Source: Ceratobasidium sp. AG-K
Taxonomy: Eukaryota > Basidiomycota > Agaricomycetes > Cantharellales > Ceratobasidiaceae
Assembly (NCBI GenBank): GCA_037039685.1
Contig: JAWNGF010000007.1
Location: forward strand, 1,426,001 to 1,490,000
Length of the DNA: 64,000 nucleotides
Direction: 5' to 3'
Positions 37,612 to 50,697 of the stretch are shown in pieces. Under the pieces are notes generated by a model. That model was not told the origin of the DNA and did not search any database. It saw nothing but the letters and a program-made list of their open reading frames with translations. Numbering within the stretch: the first letter of the stretch is position 1; each line of letters starts with the position of its first letter. A program made the translations under genes and the position numbers.

Positions 37612-40600
37612 ATGAAGGTGTCGCTCTCACGCTGGGTCGGCATAGCGGCTGCCAGTGTCTGGGGATTGTCTAACGTAGTCGCAACCAACAATAACCTAAC
37701 GTAAGTGGTGCAAGCTATGTTACAATGAACATTTAGCTAAAGTCGTCCAAGTACTGTTGTAGAATGGGACTCGCACTCTTTGTTCATCAACCAACAGAGG
37801 ATCTTTGTCCTGTCCGCTGAGTTTCATCCCTGGCGACAGCCTAACCCAGACCTATGGCGTGATATTTTCGACAAAATTAAGGACAACGGCTTCAACACTG
37901 TTAGTTTTTATACGCATTGGGCTTTACACATGCCTGTAAATGGTACCATCGACGCGGCTGAAGGTACATACCGTGACAACGAGAAGTTTATTCAAGCGGC
38001 GAAGGATGCAGGTCTCTGGTTGATAGCGAGGTTAGTTGTTTACTCGAACAGTTCTCGACCACGATAATCAATTTTCCTGAACGAAAAGGCCCGGTCCGTA
38101 TATAAACGTAGATATCCCATCTCGATGCTCTTTATTCTACCTAACTCACCCAATACCCAGGGCGAGACAACGGGAGGTGGGATTCCAGCATGGGCGTCAA
38201 GCGTAGCCGGAACCATGCGAACCAACAATGAAAACTACACCTATGGTCTGAACCTTCCAGCAGACTGCTTTCGCAATCAACTGAGCGGATCTTCTAGCCT
38301 GGATGCCCTATATGAAGTACATGACGGAGTTGATTAGGAAAAACCAAATAACGGAAGGCGGCAATAGTGCGTGGGTCTAATAATGCCAAGGAACTTACTC
38401 CGGCTTATCATCCAACCCCATAGTCATTCTTGTGCAAGCGGAGAATGAATTTAGCCCTAGCTCAACCAAGTCGCCATACATGCAATCTATCATCGACCTT
38501 TACCGGCAAAACGGAATCGTCGTTCGTGAGTCGCTGGCTCGTTGGCAACCTGGTTGTTTATTCTGTTCTGTTCTCAGCTATCACGCACAATGATCAACAC
38601 TCTGGACAAACGGGATACTTTGCACCTGGTACTGGCCTTGGCGAGGTTGATATATACTGGTGCGCATTCACCAAGTCAATAATTGCGAATTCTGAAGCCT
38701 ATTCCCGGTAAATAGCGGTGACTCCTACCCTCAAGGGACCAGCAGATGGAATCAAGTCCAGCAAATCTATTATCAGTACCACAAGGCTGTTGCGCCAAGC
38801 AACCCTCTTTGTCTTGCTGAATTTGGCGGTGGCTGGCTGCTTGGGTGGGCGGGTAAACCGCGCGGTGGCGTGGGGTATGATGTATTCAGTGAGTAACTGG
38901 GACTGGTTTTTATTCAGTTTGCTTATGAACCATCTTAGCCAATGATCTGGACAACGCAGACTATGGTAGCGATTTGATACAAATGTTACATGCGCATGAT
39001 CACTGATTCATTTTGTAGAAAACGTATTTTATAAGACCAGCTAGTGAGTTCCCCGTAAGATTATCCCAATCTCTGTCGACCAACGTTACCTACGTAGTGC
39101 ACAGACTGCCACGATTTTCAGTAAGCCTTCGGCAGGATTACTAATCTCCTTGCTTACTGATGTGACCATTCCGTGTGCCCCTGTGCCAAGATGTTTACAG
39201 TAAGAGGGTGGCACGTAACGGCAACCCAAATTCCAACTGACCTCTTATGTCAGTGCTGTACGGTGGGACCAACTGGGGGAACACCTTCGAGCCAACGGTC
39301 TACTCTTCCTATGATTACGGTGGCGGTATCAACGAAAATCGTATGGTAACTCCTAAAATGCCAGAAATGAGGCTGCAAGGTAAGATCTCCTGTGTTATAG
39401 AGCACCTTAGCCTTGACTAACCAACCAAAGGACTGTTCCTGAGAGTGTCGCTTGACCTCCTTGGAGTAAATCTCATTTCCAATGGCACAAATTACACCAA
39501 TTCAAACCTAATCTATGCGACGGAATTGCATAACCCAGACACTGACGCGAGGTTCTATGTTCTCAGACATAACGATGCGACGTATGTATCTCATTGACAG
39601 CGAATATGACTCACCCCAAACACCCTGCAGTTCGAAGAACTTTGACAGTTTCAATCTAAACGCGACCACGACAAGAGGTGCACTTTCCATACCCGCGGCC
39701 GGTACGATGGCCCTGGATGGACGAGAGGCGAAAATCATCCCCATCGATTTTGTGTTTGGAGAATCTCAAACCAAACTTCTGTACTCGACTTCGGAAATCA
39801 TGACCTGGACAACGTAAGGGTTGGGATGCTTACAGTTAGCATGTACTGATTTTGGGTCGCAGCATCGATGGTATTGACTATTTGGTCCTATATGCGGGCA
39901 AGAACCAAACTGGAGAAGCCGCATTTATTTATGGAAGCACGCCTACAGTTAATACACATGGTTCTCGCACGGTTCAGTACTCGTTTAACAACAGTACTGG
40001 GTTGCTATATCTCAACTATGCGCTCAGTGGCTCCAGCTTTGTCTCAATTGGCTCAAACGTTGTGGTTGCAATCCTTGAAAAGCCTGTTGCGTTGACCTGG
40101 CACGCACCGGTTCTCCCTGGATCCGGAGTTCATGGCAAGTTTTATGGCATCGGCTCGAATGAGACGTGAGTTAGGGCTAGTCTTGGGGATATGCAATTAA
40201 CAAATTCGCCGTCAGCGTTCTGGTTGGCGGGCCTTACCTCGTCCGAGATGCCAAGATTTCGGGGTCCACTCTCGCCTTGGTGAGTTTCGTCTAAGCATGG
40301 CATTCGGTCTAGCTAAATTATGTTCCAGAGCGGGGATTTGAACGGAACCACCTCTATCGAAGTTATCGCTCCCAAGCACATTACAACAATCACCTGGAAT
40401 AAAAAGCGTCAGCCATGGACTACCACTTCATACGGATCTCGGGTCGCTAGTGTGGCAGGGTTGTCTGAGGTTATTGCGTTGCCGAAGCTGGGGAACTGGA
40501 AGGTCGCAAACAGGTGCGACAATTCAGATCCTTAAATGCGCATGATACTCATAATAAACAATCAGTTTGCCTGAGATTGACCCTTTGTTCGACGACACGA

Positions 40601-42014
40601 ATTTCGTCACATGCGATCAAACGACCACAAACGTGAGTGCACTCTTCATTTATTGTGGATTCGCATTGATCGTCGAGCAGTACACCAACCTCCCTCCGCT
40701 GAACGGGGGACCAGTGCTATACTCTCAACAATATGGGTGGGGTTGTGTATCTATTCCGAATTTCCACATAATTTACATCTGCATACACAGATTTTCTGGT
40801 GGAAACCTGATTTGGCGTGGCCATTTTAGGGCCTCGGGCGAGGAAACAGCATTTGCGCTAACTGTCCAAGGCGGATTCGCTTTTGGATTTAGCGCGTGGT
40901 TCAACGGGGTGTTTTTGGGATCCTCGCAAGGAAACTCAACTGTCAGTCAGACGTCTGTGTCATGGGCAATACCCAACGGAACACTTGCGGTAGGGCAGGA
41001 CAACGTTTTAGCGGTTCTGCAAGGTAAGCCATCTCCTAGGGAATTGTGAATTTGGTTGTGATATATAACCCGTAACCATAAGACCATATGGGATTGGTGG
41101 AGACAAGTTGTGAGTCACACGATGCCGACTATTTTGATAGGCAACTCACAGCATACCTAGCAAACGGTGGTAAAGAACCTCGTGGCATACGTGGATATGC
41201 TATCATTGGGGGGTCTACTACTTTCAGCCATTGGAAACTTGCTGGCCATCTCGTAAGCGGATCACTACCTATTCATCTGCCGAAAACCTCACCAAAGGGC
41301 ACAGGGCGGTAGTGGAAATAATCCTGACAAATTTAGAGGTTATCTCAACGAAGGTGGGCTATATGCGGAACGTATTGGCGCTCATTTGCCTGGCTTCCCC
41401 GATTCAAATTGGACCCTCGGTACGCCTTTGGTGGGTGGAGGTGTGAAAGGAGCCGGCGTGAACTTTTATCGAACAACGTTTAATGTGGTGAGTTAGGTAA
41501 CCCCTCTCTGTCATTTCGACTTGGCCTGAAATTTTGTTATCAGTCATTTCCGGACGGATACAAGTCGGACATACCTGTTCGGCTTGCATTTACCCCTAGT
41601 GAAATCGCATCCAATTACCGGGTTCAGGTCTATCTAAATGGATGGCTGGTAAGTTCCAATATCCATAGTTTCGTTAACGCGTACAAATGGCGTGGGTTTA
41701 GATGGGCAAATATATCAACAACTTCGGTCCCCAAATCATCTACGTGCTCCCGTCTGGGTAGGTGTTACATTCTCATAAAATGCGAACTCATGTCGACGTC
41801 CTCTGCTAGCATATTGAAGCGGAAGGCACCGAACACGCTCGCGCTCTCGGTCTGGTCCCTCGACGCCACTGGGGCTTCACTTAGCGGGTTGGACCTGATC
41901 TCGGATGGTGCATTCTCAACGTCGTATAGCTTCGAGGATTGGGGTGCCGCCCCTGATTATGATACTCAAGCAAAGAAGAGAGAATCACCCATACTCGGTC
42001 TAATGCCCATGTAA
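37612..42014 (+). CDS. Secreted beta-galactosidase, GH35
   Basis: The frame starts [20 protein letters not shown], a signal peptide, at 37612 and is spliced from well over ten small exons to TAA-type termination at 42014. The catalytic barrel is clear: [54 protein letters not shown] with the acid/base Glu, and LAEFGGGW with the nucleophile Glu. MLYGGTNWG and [14 protein letters not shown] follow, and the C-terminal beta-sandwich domains lie beyond 39.5 kb ([16 protein letters not shown]). It would release terminal beta-galactose from pectin side chains or hemicellulose outside the cell. The estimated length of about 1,000 residues is normal. Internal exon borders are approximate. Confidence 0.9.
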
Positions 42015-42064
42015 TGCGGGTAGACTGTGTTTCCCCCAACGCTTTCACCTTTATATACACAATT

Positions 42065-42893
42065 TCATTGAAGTACACCACACGATTCAATCCATACCGC
42101 CTCGCTCGGCTTCTCGTCCTGTCCTCCTAGCTCGTTAAGCCGCCGAACGGTTTCCTGTCCCCCGTCCGCCAACCTAGCTTTGCCGAACACCACGTACTTG
42201 CCAGCAATCTTTGCCAGTTTAGTTGGATCGCTAGTGAGAACAATGAAGAATTGACTGGTATTGCTATTCTTCCCAGAATTCGCCATGGCCAAGGATCCAA
42301 ATTCTGGTTTTAGCTTGAGGCCTTCCTTGGCATCGGCAAACTTCCCACCATATATCGACTGGTTATATGCTTAGGAGAAAGTTGACTGGTAAACCTAACG
42401 GTACTTGCCTCTCCCCCGCTGCCATCGTTGCGCGTTACATCCCCGCCTTGCGCTACAAAATCCTTCGCGATTCGGTGTATCGAGGTACCCTTGTAGTGTA
42501 AGGGCTTGTTAGGTGCATTCTTGCACATTCCTTTGTCGCCTTTGCATAATGAGACAAAGTTTGCGCACGTCTTGGCTAAACCAACTGAGCCATCCAGGTC
42601 GAACACAAGACGGCCCAGAATGAGAGGTTTTGGGGCTCGAAAACGAAGGATTACACCAGACTATTTAAATTAATGTACGAACGTTTAAAGAACTGAGCAG
42701 CAGAAGGAATGCATACCGAAAGATCGCTTAAGATGCTCTGTTGTTCCTCGTCCAACTCCTCTGGGCTTGATGGAAGCCCGTAAGTAGCAGCTTTGCTCTG
42801 CAGCAATGAAAGCGCTGCATCGTATGCCTTTGAATCGCTCTCGAATTCTTCCTTGCTTCCGCTGTAAATATCGATGAGTGGTGTTTGTGACAT
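42065..42893 (-). CDS. Divergent cyclophilin-type peptidyl-prolyl isomerase
   Basis: Three exons: 42893-42717, 42660-42409 and 42358-42065. A 60-residue helical N-terminal extension (MSQTPLIDIYSGSKEEFESD) precedes the cyclophilin barrel. Conserved parts: RLVFDLDGSVGLAKTCANF, SIHRIAKDFVAQGGD with the catalytic Arg, and MANSGKNSNTSQFFIVL. Near the cyclosporin pocket the usual W and H (as in human CypA W121 and H126) read as other residues: the segment is KLAKIAGKYVVFG. It may therefore bind cyclosporin poorly. The second intron begins GC (GAG|GCAAGT). The gene converges with the beta-galactosidase, 50 bases apart, and is divergent from the NAP gene. Confidence 0.9.
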
Positions 42894-43118
42894 GGTGCGA
42901 GTGGGATTTCGGGTTGGTGGGGCAGTTTATGTAAGCCAGCCCAAAGGAGCATATAAGGTCAGTCATAGGCATGTTGAAAATATATTTGCGGGCTGTTTAA
43001 TCCGCTACGCTAATTGTACTGTAGCGAGACGGTTCATTATATGTTCATCATTGACCCGTAATACACTAGTATCGGCTGGAGGATTTCTCAATCGTTGTTT
43101 GTTTACCCGCATAAGAGC

Positions 43119-43138
43119 CACGTGATGTGTTGCACGTG
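43119..43138. promoter_or_regulatory. Paired CACGTG boxes between cyclophilin and NAP genes
   Basis: Two CACGTG hexamers (43119-43124 and 43133-43138) sit 14 bases apart in the divergent promoter, 48 bases before the NAP start. They probably serve as bHLH (Cbf1-like) sites; this is inference from the motif. Confidence 0.45.
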
Positions 43139-43185
43139 AAGTTAGGAATGGTCTGGTCTTGTCTCAAATTTCACGACACCCCAAC

Positions 43186-44306
43186 ATGTCCAAAAACGCA
43201 GGGAAACGACGAGCTGATGAGGATGCAGCGAAAGATGTGGTATCTCTGATAGAGGTTCCCGAGCTTTCTGAGGAGCAGCAGAAGTTGGTTGATGCACAGG
43301 TTAAACGTGCGTCGTTTCAATCCCTGGCTGTAGTAGATTGCTTATTTGTCGGGCAGTCCACGAACGGGCTGAGATTGCCGTAGATGCAGCAACTCGAAAG
43401 ATACTGGCGCCTGTCTATGCTGCACGACGAGAGGCCGTCAAGAAACTCCCGCGCTTCTGGGGAACGGCACTCGCTCAACACCAAGCGCTTGCAGTACTCC
43501 TGGCTGGCCCAGACGATATGAAGGCTCTGTCCTACTTGACTGATGTCTGGGTCGAACACAACGAGGCTGAGCATCGCGCATTCACGATTTTCTTTGTGAG
43601 TTGCGTTGCTCCATGTTACACTTGGAATTCACCCCACCCCGGATAGGAATTTTCTCCCAACCCTTACTTCTCGGACAAAACACTCACAAAGGAATACAAG
43701 TACACACCTCCTGCGGGAACGCCCGCTCCTGGGACCAATGTCGATGCTAATGGCGTTTCGGACGCACAGGAGGCGTTTGAGTGGGACTCGCATGTTACTC
43801 CTCAGGTATGTTGATCATAGCTATTCAAACGTGTTAGATGGATGTTGATCTTCTCCAGGCCACCAAAATTAACTGGAAAGACGATGCACACAACCTGACC
43901 AAGCTGTCCCCTGTTGTCGTTAACCCCGAAGACGCCGACGACGTCGAGGAGCCTGGCAGCTTTTTCAATTGGTTTGAGGTCGCCCAAGACACCCATGACG
44001 CATGTTCCATTTTCAAACTCAGTCTCAATTGGAATTAATTTCGTTATATTTGGTTAGATCGGTCAAATCATCCTCGAAGATGTGTATCCCCAAGCGCTGA
44101 AGTATTACCGTGGCGAAGGCGAAATGGTGAGCATGATCCATTAACCGCTCGCTGATACATTTATCTCATGTTCGCTTGTCTACTAGGCGCCGGAGATGGT
44201 TGGCAGCGATGATGATATGGATAGTGACGATGACGAGGAGGACGATGATGACGATGAAGAGATCGACCTTGAGCAGCCCAGAAAGAAGAAAGTCAAGAGA
44301 GGCTAG
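43186..44306 (+). CDS. NAP/SET-family histone chaperone
   Basis: The frame starts MSKNAGKRRADEDAAKDVVS at 43186 and is spliced through about six exons to TAG 44304-44306. The long dimerisation helix region (LSEEQQKLVDAQVK) leads into the earmuff domain: ARREAVKKLPRFWGTALAQH, LTDVWVEHNEAEHRAFTIFF, NPYFSDKTLTKEYKYTP and GSFFNWFEVAQDTHDIGQII. The C-terminus is a strongly acidic tail (SDDDMDSDDDEEDDDDDEE) followed by a basic KKKVKRG, a likely nuclear signal. Such proteins carry H3-H4 or H2A-H2B and remodel chromatin. The layout is closer to SET/Vps75 than to Nap1. Confidence 0.92.
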
Positions 44307-44750
44307 ACGTTTCCTCCACTTTCTTGATTTCGTAGTTCTAGTATTTGTCCTGGAACATGTCTGTGGTTCATCTTGTTCTCGGAAAGCACAAATACATTAC
44401 ATGATATCTCACGATTGGGCCAGTGTCACCTGCGTTGTGGTTTGGTGATTGGTATTGCTCAGGTGCGCCCCTTGTTCAGAAATCGTAGATCTAGAATTCT
44501 TTGCTCGAGCCTTGACTTAAACCACACATACCCCCATGCTTGGACCATGCTATTATGCGACCCCTGGACAAGGCCTTGCCACGAGCCTTTCCCCAGACTC
44601 TTCTCGGCGACAAGCCTCACCTAGGTGGTACAAAACCTCTCTGACCAAGGTAAGGCCACCAAACCACTCTGGCTCCCCAATTCTCCCCAGATATCGCATA
44701 ATCGTGCTTTCATATCGTCGTACATAGCTTTAACAGGACCGTTACTCCCT
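44307..44750. other. Intergenic stretch before a large hypothetical gene
   Basis: No coding exon or repeat is seen. It should hold the promoter and 5' leader of the gene at 44751. Confidence 0.45.
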
Positions 44751-46918
44751 ATGGCCACACCTCTTCTTGACCTTCCTCACCCTGACTCCCGCCTGAGTTC
44801 CCCTCATCTTTCGTCATTCGATGCCACTCATATTTATGCTTCCTCACCACATGTTATCCGTCCTCTCCCAGCTAATAATGTCTTCACCAATCATGCCTCC
44901 AACATCCCTCTCGATAATCCCCGCCATCCGTATTCAATGTTTGTCCCCCTCCACCCCTTGGCCAGGACCACTTCGCCCCTGCGTTACAACCACGAAGGCT
45001 TTCGGGAGGAATCGCTCAGTTTGATAAACTCGACCTTCTCTGGCGCCAATACTCCCAGCCCAGTAAGTCAATTGTTGATACTCAGTACTGCTCTTGGTTG
45101 AAGCTGACACGTTTCAGGTCCTTCTGGCCAAGGACGACGCTGCTCCTGAATACGGACAGGAGAATGCCACAGACTCCCAGCCGCGCGGCTCTATCTCACC
45201 AGCTCTCAACTTTGTCCACTCGTTCTTCCAGATTCGTCCGACTCCTCTTCCTGCCTCCCCTGCTATCCCTCAGCTTAGGTCCGTGGGTACTACTCCTAGG
45301 GCTCGGAGATACCGTGCTTCAGCCTTGCCCATCCCAACATTTGAGCTCGCACCGTGTGTGGAGCTGCCATCGTCCGACTCGGAGGGAGATACTATCCTTC
45401 GTTTACTTGAGGAAGGAAGCTTTATGCTTGCTAGCGAAGAAGGCGAGTTGCTTGAGGGAGCCTTACAACCAACCCGGGCGAATCGTAACTTCCTTAGTCC
45501 CGAGTTATCTTTCGGGCTGTCGCCTGGGCGAGTTTGCTTTGAGCCGTTTCCTGCACAGACCGAGGCAACCGAGACTGACGAAGCGTCCCACTCCACATTC
45601 GAATTTGGGCACGACTCACTGCAGTTCCTCGAGCCAGTCCACGTCCAGCCCTTCAGTTTTTACCAGCCTTACCCTTCTGCTCCGACCCCACTTCCTCGGG
45701 TCAAAGCAGAAAACTTCTGGTCTACCTGTTCCTACGGCAATACCAGTCGATTCTTTAGCGTTGGCCAAAACCAACACGGCACTCAGCCACTCTTGGATTC
45801 CCCGTCGACTGGGGATCATGAGCTCACCACGGCCCTGTATTCGAGCGTGCTTGGCCGGACTGAAGAGTTCGAGGATCAACGTGCGCTGTCCCCTGGACTT
45901 TTCAGCAATTTTTTTGTGCCTACTCGTGCACGCAGGGAGGAGTCACCGTTTGGTCCTGTAATCAATGGGGATGATAATACCGCTAGCGTAAGTTCCCATA
46001 CTTAATTCCTTCCAATATACTAAACGATTTTGTCAGGAGACAGAGGGGCAGAAAAGTCCGGCTGGGACTCGTCAACTTGTCACGAATTGCCCTTACGCCC
46101 GGACAGGATTCCTTTCCCCTTCACCCGAGAAGTTCCTTTCTGGGCTTCGTCGGCCCTACTTCCGCTCCTCAATGGATAGCATCCCCAACAACGATCTCTA
46201 CGGTTATCGATCTGAGAGTCCTACGCCTCCTTCTCTGTATAGAGGTCGACGCAATGGCGGCCAAGCCGTTTTAACTAGCTTCCAGGCTATTAACCATCTT
46301 CCTTCCAACCCGGCTGAATCCGACGCTTCACATCAGTTCGGTGACCTGGGATACCCCGTAGAGGCCGACGACAGGCCTTCGTCCTCTCAAGCGGAAGAAC
46401 CGACGCATATACACCCCTTTCTGGCCGGGCTGCCGACTCCACCCAACGAAACTCCTCATATAAGTTGGTACCAAGCCACTTCGATCGATCCCAGTGCATA
46501 CACCTCTGGCGCCTCGCTTGATGCACTAATCGCTGAGGCTGAGAAGCGCTGGCAAAACACCCTTGCACCGTTTATTTCCCCCCCACAAGACACCAAAACT
46601 ACTCTCCCTCCCGTTCACAATATCACGGTTCAGCTCAACTCCCCCAATCCTCAGTCTACCGCGATGGACATACTCAAGCCTTGCAACTACAATAGTACGG
46701 AGCTGTGCGAGCAACTCCGCAACCATATAATCACTGCGCCTTGGCTTCCGGGGTTGAAGACTAAGACGTGCACGGATTGGATCTGGATGGATGAGCTGAT
46801 TTCGATACAAGCCCCGGACCGGTCACTCGAGGGATATGAAGGCGACGACGAGCGTCATTACGATGAGGCAAATGAATCTGAAGTCGAATCCCATTGGGAT
46901 GATGATGAGGTGGTATAG
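44751..46918 (+). CDS. Large low-complexity hypothetical protein with acidic tail
   Basis: Three exons (44751-45062, 45118-45987, 46037-46918) with clean GT..AG borders join into 687 residues, from MATPLLDLPHPDSRLSSPHL to SHWDDDEVV. The protein is rich in Ser, Pro and Thr with scattered acidic and aromatic clusters. The C-terminal 100 residues are more ordered (MDILKPCNYNSTELCEQLRN, TWIWMDELISI-like). No domain, signal peptide or membrane segment is recognised. The conserved phase across all three exons supports a real gene. A role in regulation or as a scaffold is possible but unproven. Confidence 0.75.
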
Positions 46919-47474
46919 GATGCGCATGAGTAGATGTGCAAAGTTTTATCTGCATGGTTGTGACAATACCTTCCCTGTTTTTAGCATAGATCATTTCTGC
47001 GCTGTTCCCATTCACGCTCCTTCCCAAGATCTTTCTGACATAAACCTGTACTCCTTGATTTTCCCCCCCCGTTGATTTTGGATCGAACCGACACCGAGGT
47101 CTAACCAACTTGACAACCGAGTACTATCCACATTACGTCTACAATACATTCCCCTAGATGCATCTTCCCCAAGTAAATTGTGTCGCTGGCCTCTGAATCG
47201 CATTTCGCTTGCATCATATCAAAACACTTCAGGCCGCAGTCTGACGACGCCCAAGAGTGTATAGTAGTTCATAGATATTGAATTTTAGCCGCACTCTAAG
47301 TTACTGCAGGACACTATAGTGATGGAAGACCAGACTATCAACTGAGCGGAAAGGCGAGCTAAGTAGGAAGGGTTGGGTCCCCGAACTAGATTACAGCATT
47401 CACACCCACACGGATAATCCTAAACCGAGTATATGGAAGTTAGGGTGTTACGAAGGTACTTGTGGATGTGTTGC
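46919..47474. other. Shared 3' region of two converging genes
   Basis: The plus gene ending at 46918 and the potassium transporter ending at 47475 converge here. No exon is seen. Confidence 0.45.
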
Positions 47475-50400
47475 TTACTCGTCTGCGGACCCGAGCCAGT
47501 TGGCAGTTTCAGGGAACATCGTCGACATGCGTCGGTAAACCCCCTCGACGAGCATTGCCCTTTTGCCCAAAATGATGTTTAGAATCGCTATGTCATCTCC
47601 ATCATCAAGCAACTCCAACCGACCTGAGCCAGTCCACGAATGGAGACAAAAACCCTGCTTGAATCGGACGGCTGACAACATAGTAACTCGGGACGATGTG
47701 GGTGGTGACCTTGCTGGCGGCACGCAGTTCTTCAGCGTGGGCTTCGCCCGTAGCACGGCGCTCGAGCTCGTAGAGCTTCTGTATTACTTCGTCAATCTGA
47801 ACCTGGAAGTCATCACGGAAGCCCTTAAAATATGTGACGCCATAAAACCCCGGAAGCGAGCGAACTCGAGAAACGATGTATCGGTCCTCTGGTGCCACCC
47901 GAGCAGTAGGCAGGACGCGAACAGAGAGGAAGATCTGTAGGAAGTCGTAAGCAAATTAGAAGGCCAAACCACGCATTACTCACGACCACCCGAGGGAGAG
48001 CCGGCCACTGGCGCAAAAACGCTGGAAGTGTCTGGGAGTGAGGGCGCTGCGGGCATGAAAAAACTGGAATGCGCACCATAAAAAGCATGCGGAACTCCCT
48101 TCCCAGCCGATAACTTGTGAAATACGGCGGCCGTTTCCACACGTGGAAGGAGCCTCCTCTCCTTTGAGTCGGAAAGCAAATATAAGCCAAGTTTCTCGTT
48201 TTCCAGCTCTCCTTCGTCTGCGAACTGGTCATTTACGAAGGTGATCTCTTGGTTTTCAGAGGTCGACTGAGACTGAGCCGCAAAACAGACGGGGGAAACT
48301 TTTGTATCAAGGCCCATAGAGTCGAGCATGATGAAATGCCGTAGATTCCGCCTATTTGCACCGTCAAAGTCATCTTCAAGCCCCTTGGCCCAGGTCCAAA
48401 ACCACATGACGAGCATTCTGAGAGCTGAATTAGTTGCGTAATTTTAGGTTAGGTATCAGCCAATACTCACAGGATTGAACCAATCATAAGCGGGACCCAT
48501 GCCCCATGGGGAACCTTCTTCATGGACGCACCCCAAAAGAGACCTATGCGCTTGGATTACTACACATTTCAAACTCATAACGTGCGCACTACAGTGCTTA
48601 CCATCGACAAACCCGAAGAATAAGAAGAATGTTACGCCTAAAACGATGGGTTTTTGTTTGACAAAAGGGATCTGTATCGCAATGAGCGAAGTGGTAACAA
48701 ACATTACGGTCGACACGGCAAATCTAGACACTAGGTCAATAACGGTACTCAGTGAAAACATGAATAATCATACCCGTATGCGTTTGTCAATGCCGCAAGA
48801 TCTTTGAAGACAGCAACCACCACGATCGTGCCAATGGCAACTGTCAATCGCAGAGTAACTTAGCTACAAAATTATGTGATGGCTAGAAATGCTACTCACT
48901 AGCCCAATTAACCGCGGGAACATACACTTGCCCTTGAATGGTATCGGATGTATATTTCATCAATAACGGCGGGAAGCTTCGCAAATTGATTAACTGTTGA
49001 GTCTATGGGTGGATAAGTTCAAGCTATATGTATTGCAAGGTATATGCATACCAAGCTAAATGCAGCTGTGATCATGGCCTGGGATGCAATTAACTGAAGA
49101 AGTGTCTGATTAGAAGAATAATGCACCGAACGAGGGAGACTGACCGTAGCAAAGATAGCAAAAATAAACATAATCCAGTACAACGGGCCTCCAGTAGGTC
49201 CAGGGATCGTTCGGTAGAACACGTTATTGACGACAGCTTCGCCATCGACGATAAGACGGGCCCCTTGTCCAAGATAGGCCAGGATGAGAGCAGGGTAGGT
49301 CAGGAATATAAAAGAGAGCTAAATTCGTACATCAATGAGCATTGATCCATGAATCTACATGTATTTATCTCACCCGAATGGATGTGGCATTGAATTGTCC
49401 CAAGCTAAGATGCTAGCGTCAGACTCAGCCAGATAGAAAGCATACCAAGCTCACTTAGCAAAGAGGGCTTCACATCCCGTTACGCAGAGTAGAACTCCAG
49501 CCAAGATGTCGTAATTTTTGGTGCGGATGAAAACTGACAGTGGGTTGTGTATAAACAGAGATAGGGGGCCTGAATAGAACAACACCTACGAAGAACAGCA
49601 CGGCTTGGATCAAAGGCGCGGAATATAGCGGGATACTGGGCAATGTTGACAATTCCAGTGGCCGCCAATAGTATGAACCAAATCAAGGTCACTATATTGC
49701 GATTAGAAATGCTATCATCGTGAGCTGGATGAAGACAGACCTGGCGCAAAGACACGACCAATTGTAGCAGTTCCGAATTGTTGAATAAGAAACAGGACAA
49801 TCAAAAAGGCCTACAAACAAATCACGTTCAAGCGTGAGCCCACAAAGTAGAACTTTGAAAGGGGGTGCCTACAATCGAAATGGGAACAATCTTGGTCGAA
49901 ACCTCAGGCTTGGCCACCGCAATACCCCCCACTGCAGAGGTGACCGACACAGCTGGAGTGAACACACCGTCGGCGAGACACAACGCAGTCCCAAATAGGG
50001 TCTAAAAGTAACGTAGAATTAGCAGCCATTGAACAATGGTAAATGGCTGGAGCACGGACCCAAGGTAGAAGCCAGTATCGTAACCGGCTGTTCCGACCGA
50101 GCCCACGCACCGAGCTACTTGGGGAACCAGGGGAGTCGGGCTTGTACTTGTAGTTACTATCGTGGGTGAGCGACCGGTCCTCATCATCAGTGATAAAGTT
50201 GGGTGGAAAGAGGCCATGAAACAGGGCAAATGTTCCGCCCTCGCCTTCCCCAGTGCCAAAAGACAGGGCGAACCCGACCTGGGGGTTGGTGGGATTAGTA
50301 AAAAGGAGCGGGTCGAAGCTGCGGCAAAGGATTCCGGCTCACATATTTCAGCATCGGGAGAAGTGTGAGTGCCCAGACGATGGCACTAATACCACCCAGC

Positions 50401-50697
50401 ACATCCTCCTCGCTAGGAACGGGACCTGACGAAGGCCAGATGCCGTTCAGGACGTATAACGGGGACGTGCCAATATCAGAATAAATTATACCTGTATCCA
50501 ACCAGCGGGATGAGTGTAACGCCAAGAAGTGTTAGCAACATGATCTTACCAAGTGTCTGAAAGCTGAGGGCGAGCAGTGCAGAGCCACCGACCTTGAGGG
50601 CCCGTCGACGGTCTTCGGACTTTCCAAGCTCAGCGGCAGAGTCGGGAGCAAGATCGGATGGGTGTTTCTTCCCGGAAACAGCAGAGATAGAGGCCAT
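47475..50697 (-). CDS. HAK/KUP potassium uptake transporter
   Basis: The frame starts MASISAVSGKKHPSDLAPDS at 50697 and is spliced through about fifteen exons to TAA at 47475-47477. The first membrane segment follows a short cytosolic tail (GSALLALSFQTLG), and the family signature reads GIIYSDIGTSPLYVLNGIW. Further membrane segments are seen in TLFGTALCLADGVFTPAVSV, in FPVSI-AFLIVLFLIQQFGT and in the block ending IMFIFAIFAT. The C-terminal third is cytosolic and ends RRMSTMFPETANWLGSADE. It moves K+ with protons across the plasma membrane under low external potassium. Exon borders are approximate, but every conserved block is present in order. Confidence 0.9.

Noticed and set aside
45098..45961. 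287-codon plus frame overlapping the 44751 gene
   Set aside because: It is the shifted frame of exon 2; the spliced three-exon frame is preferred because all borders stay in phase.
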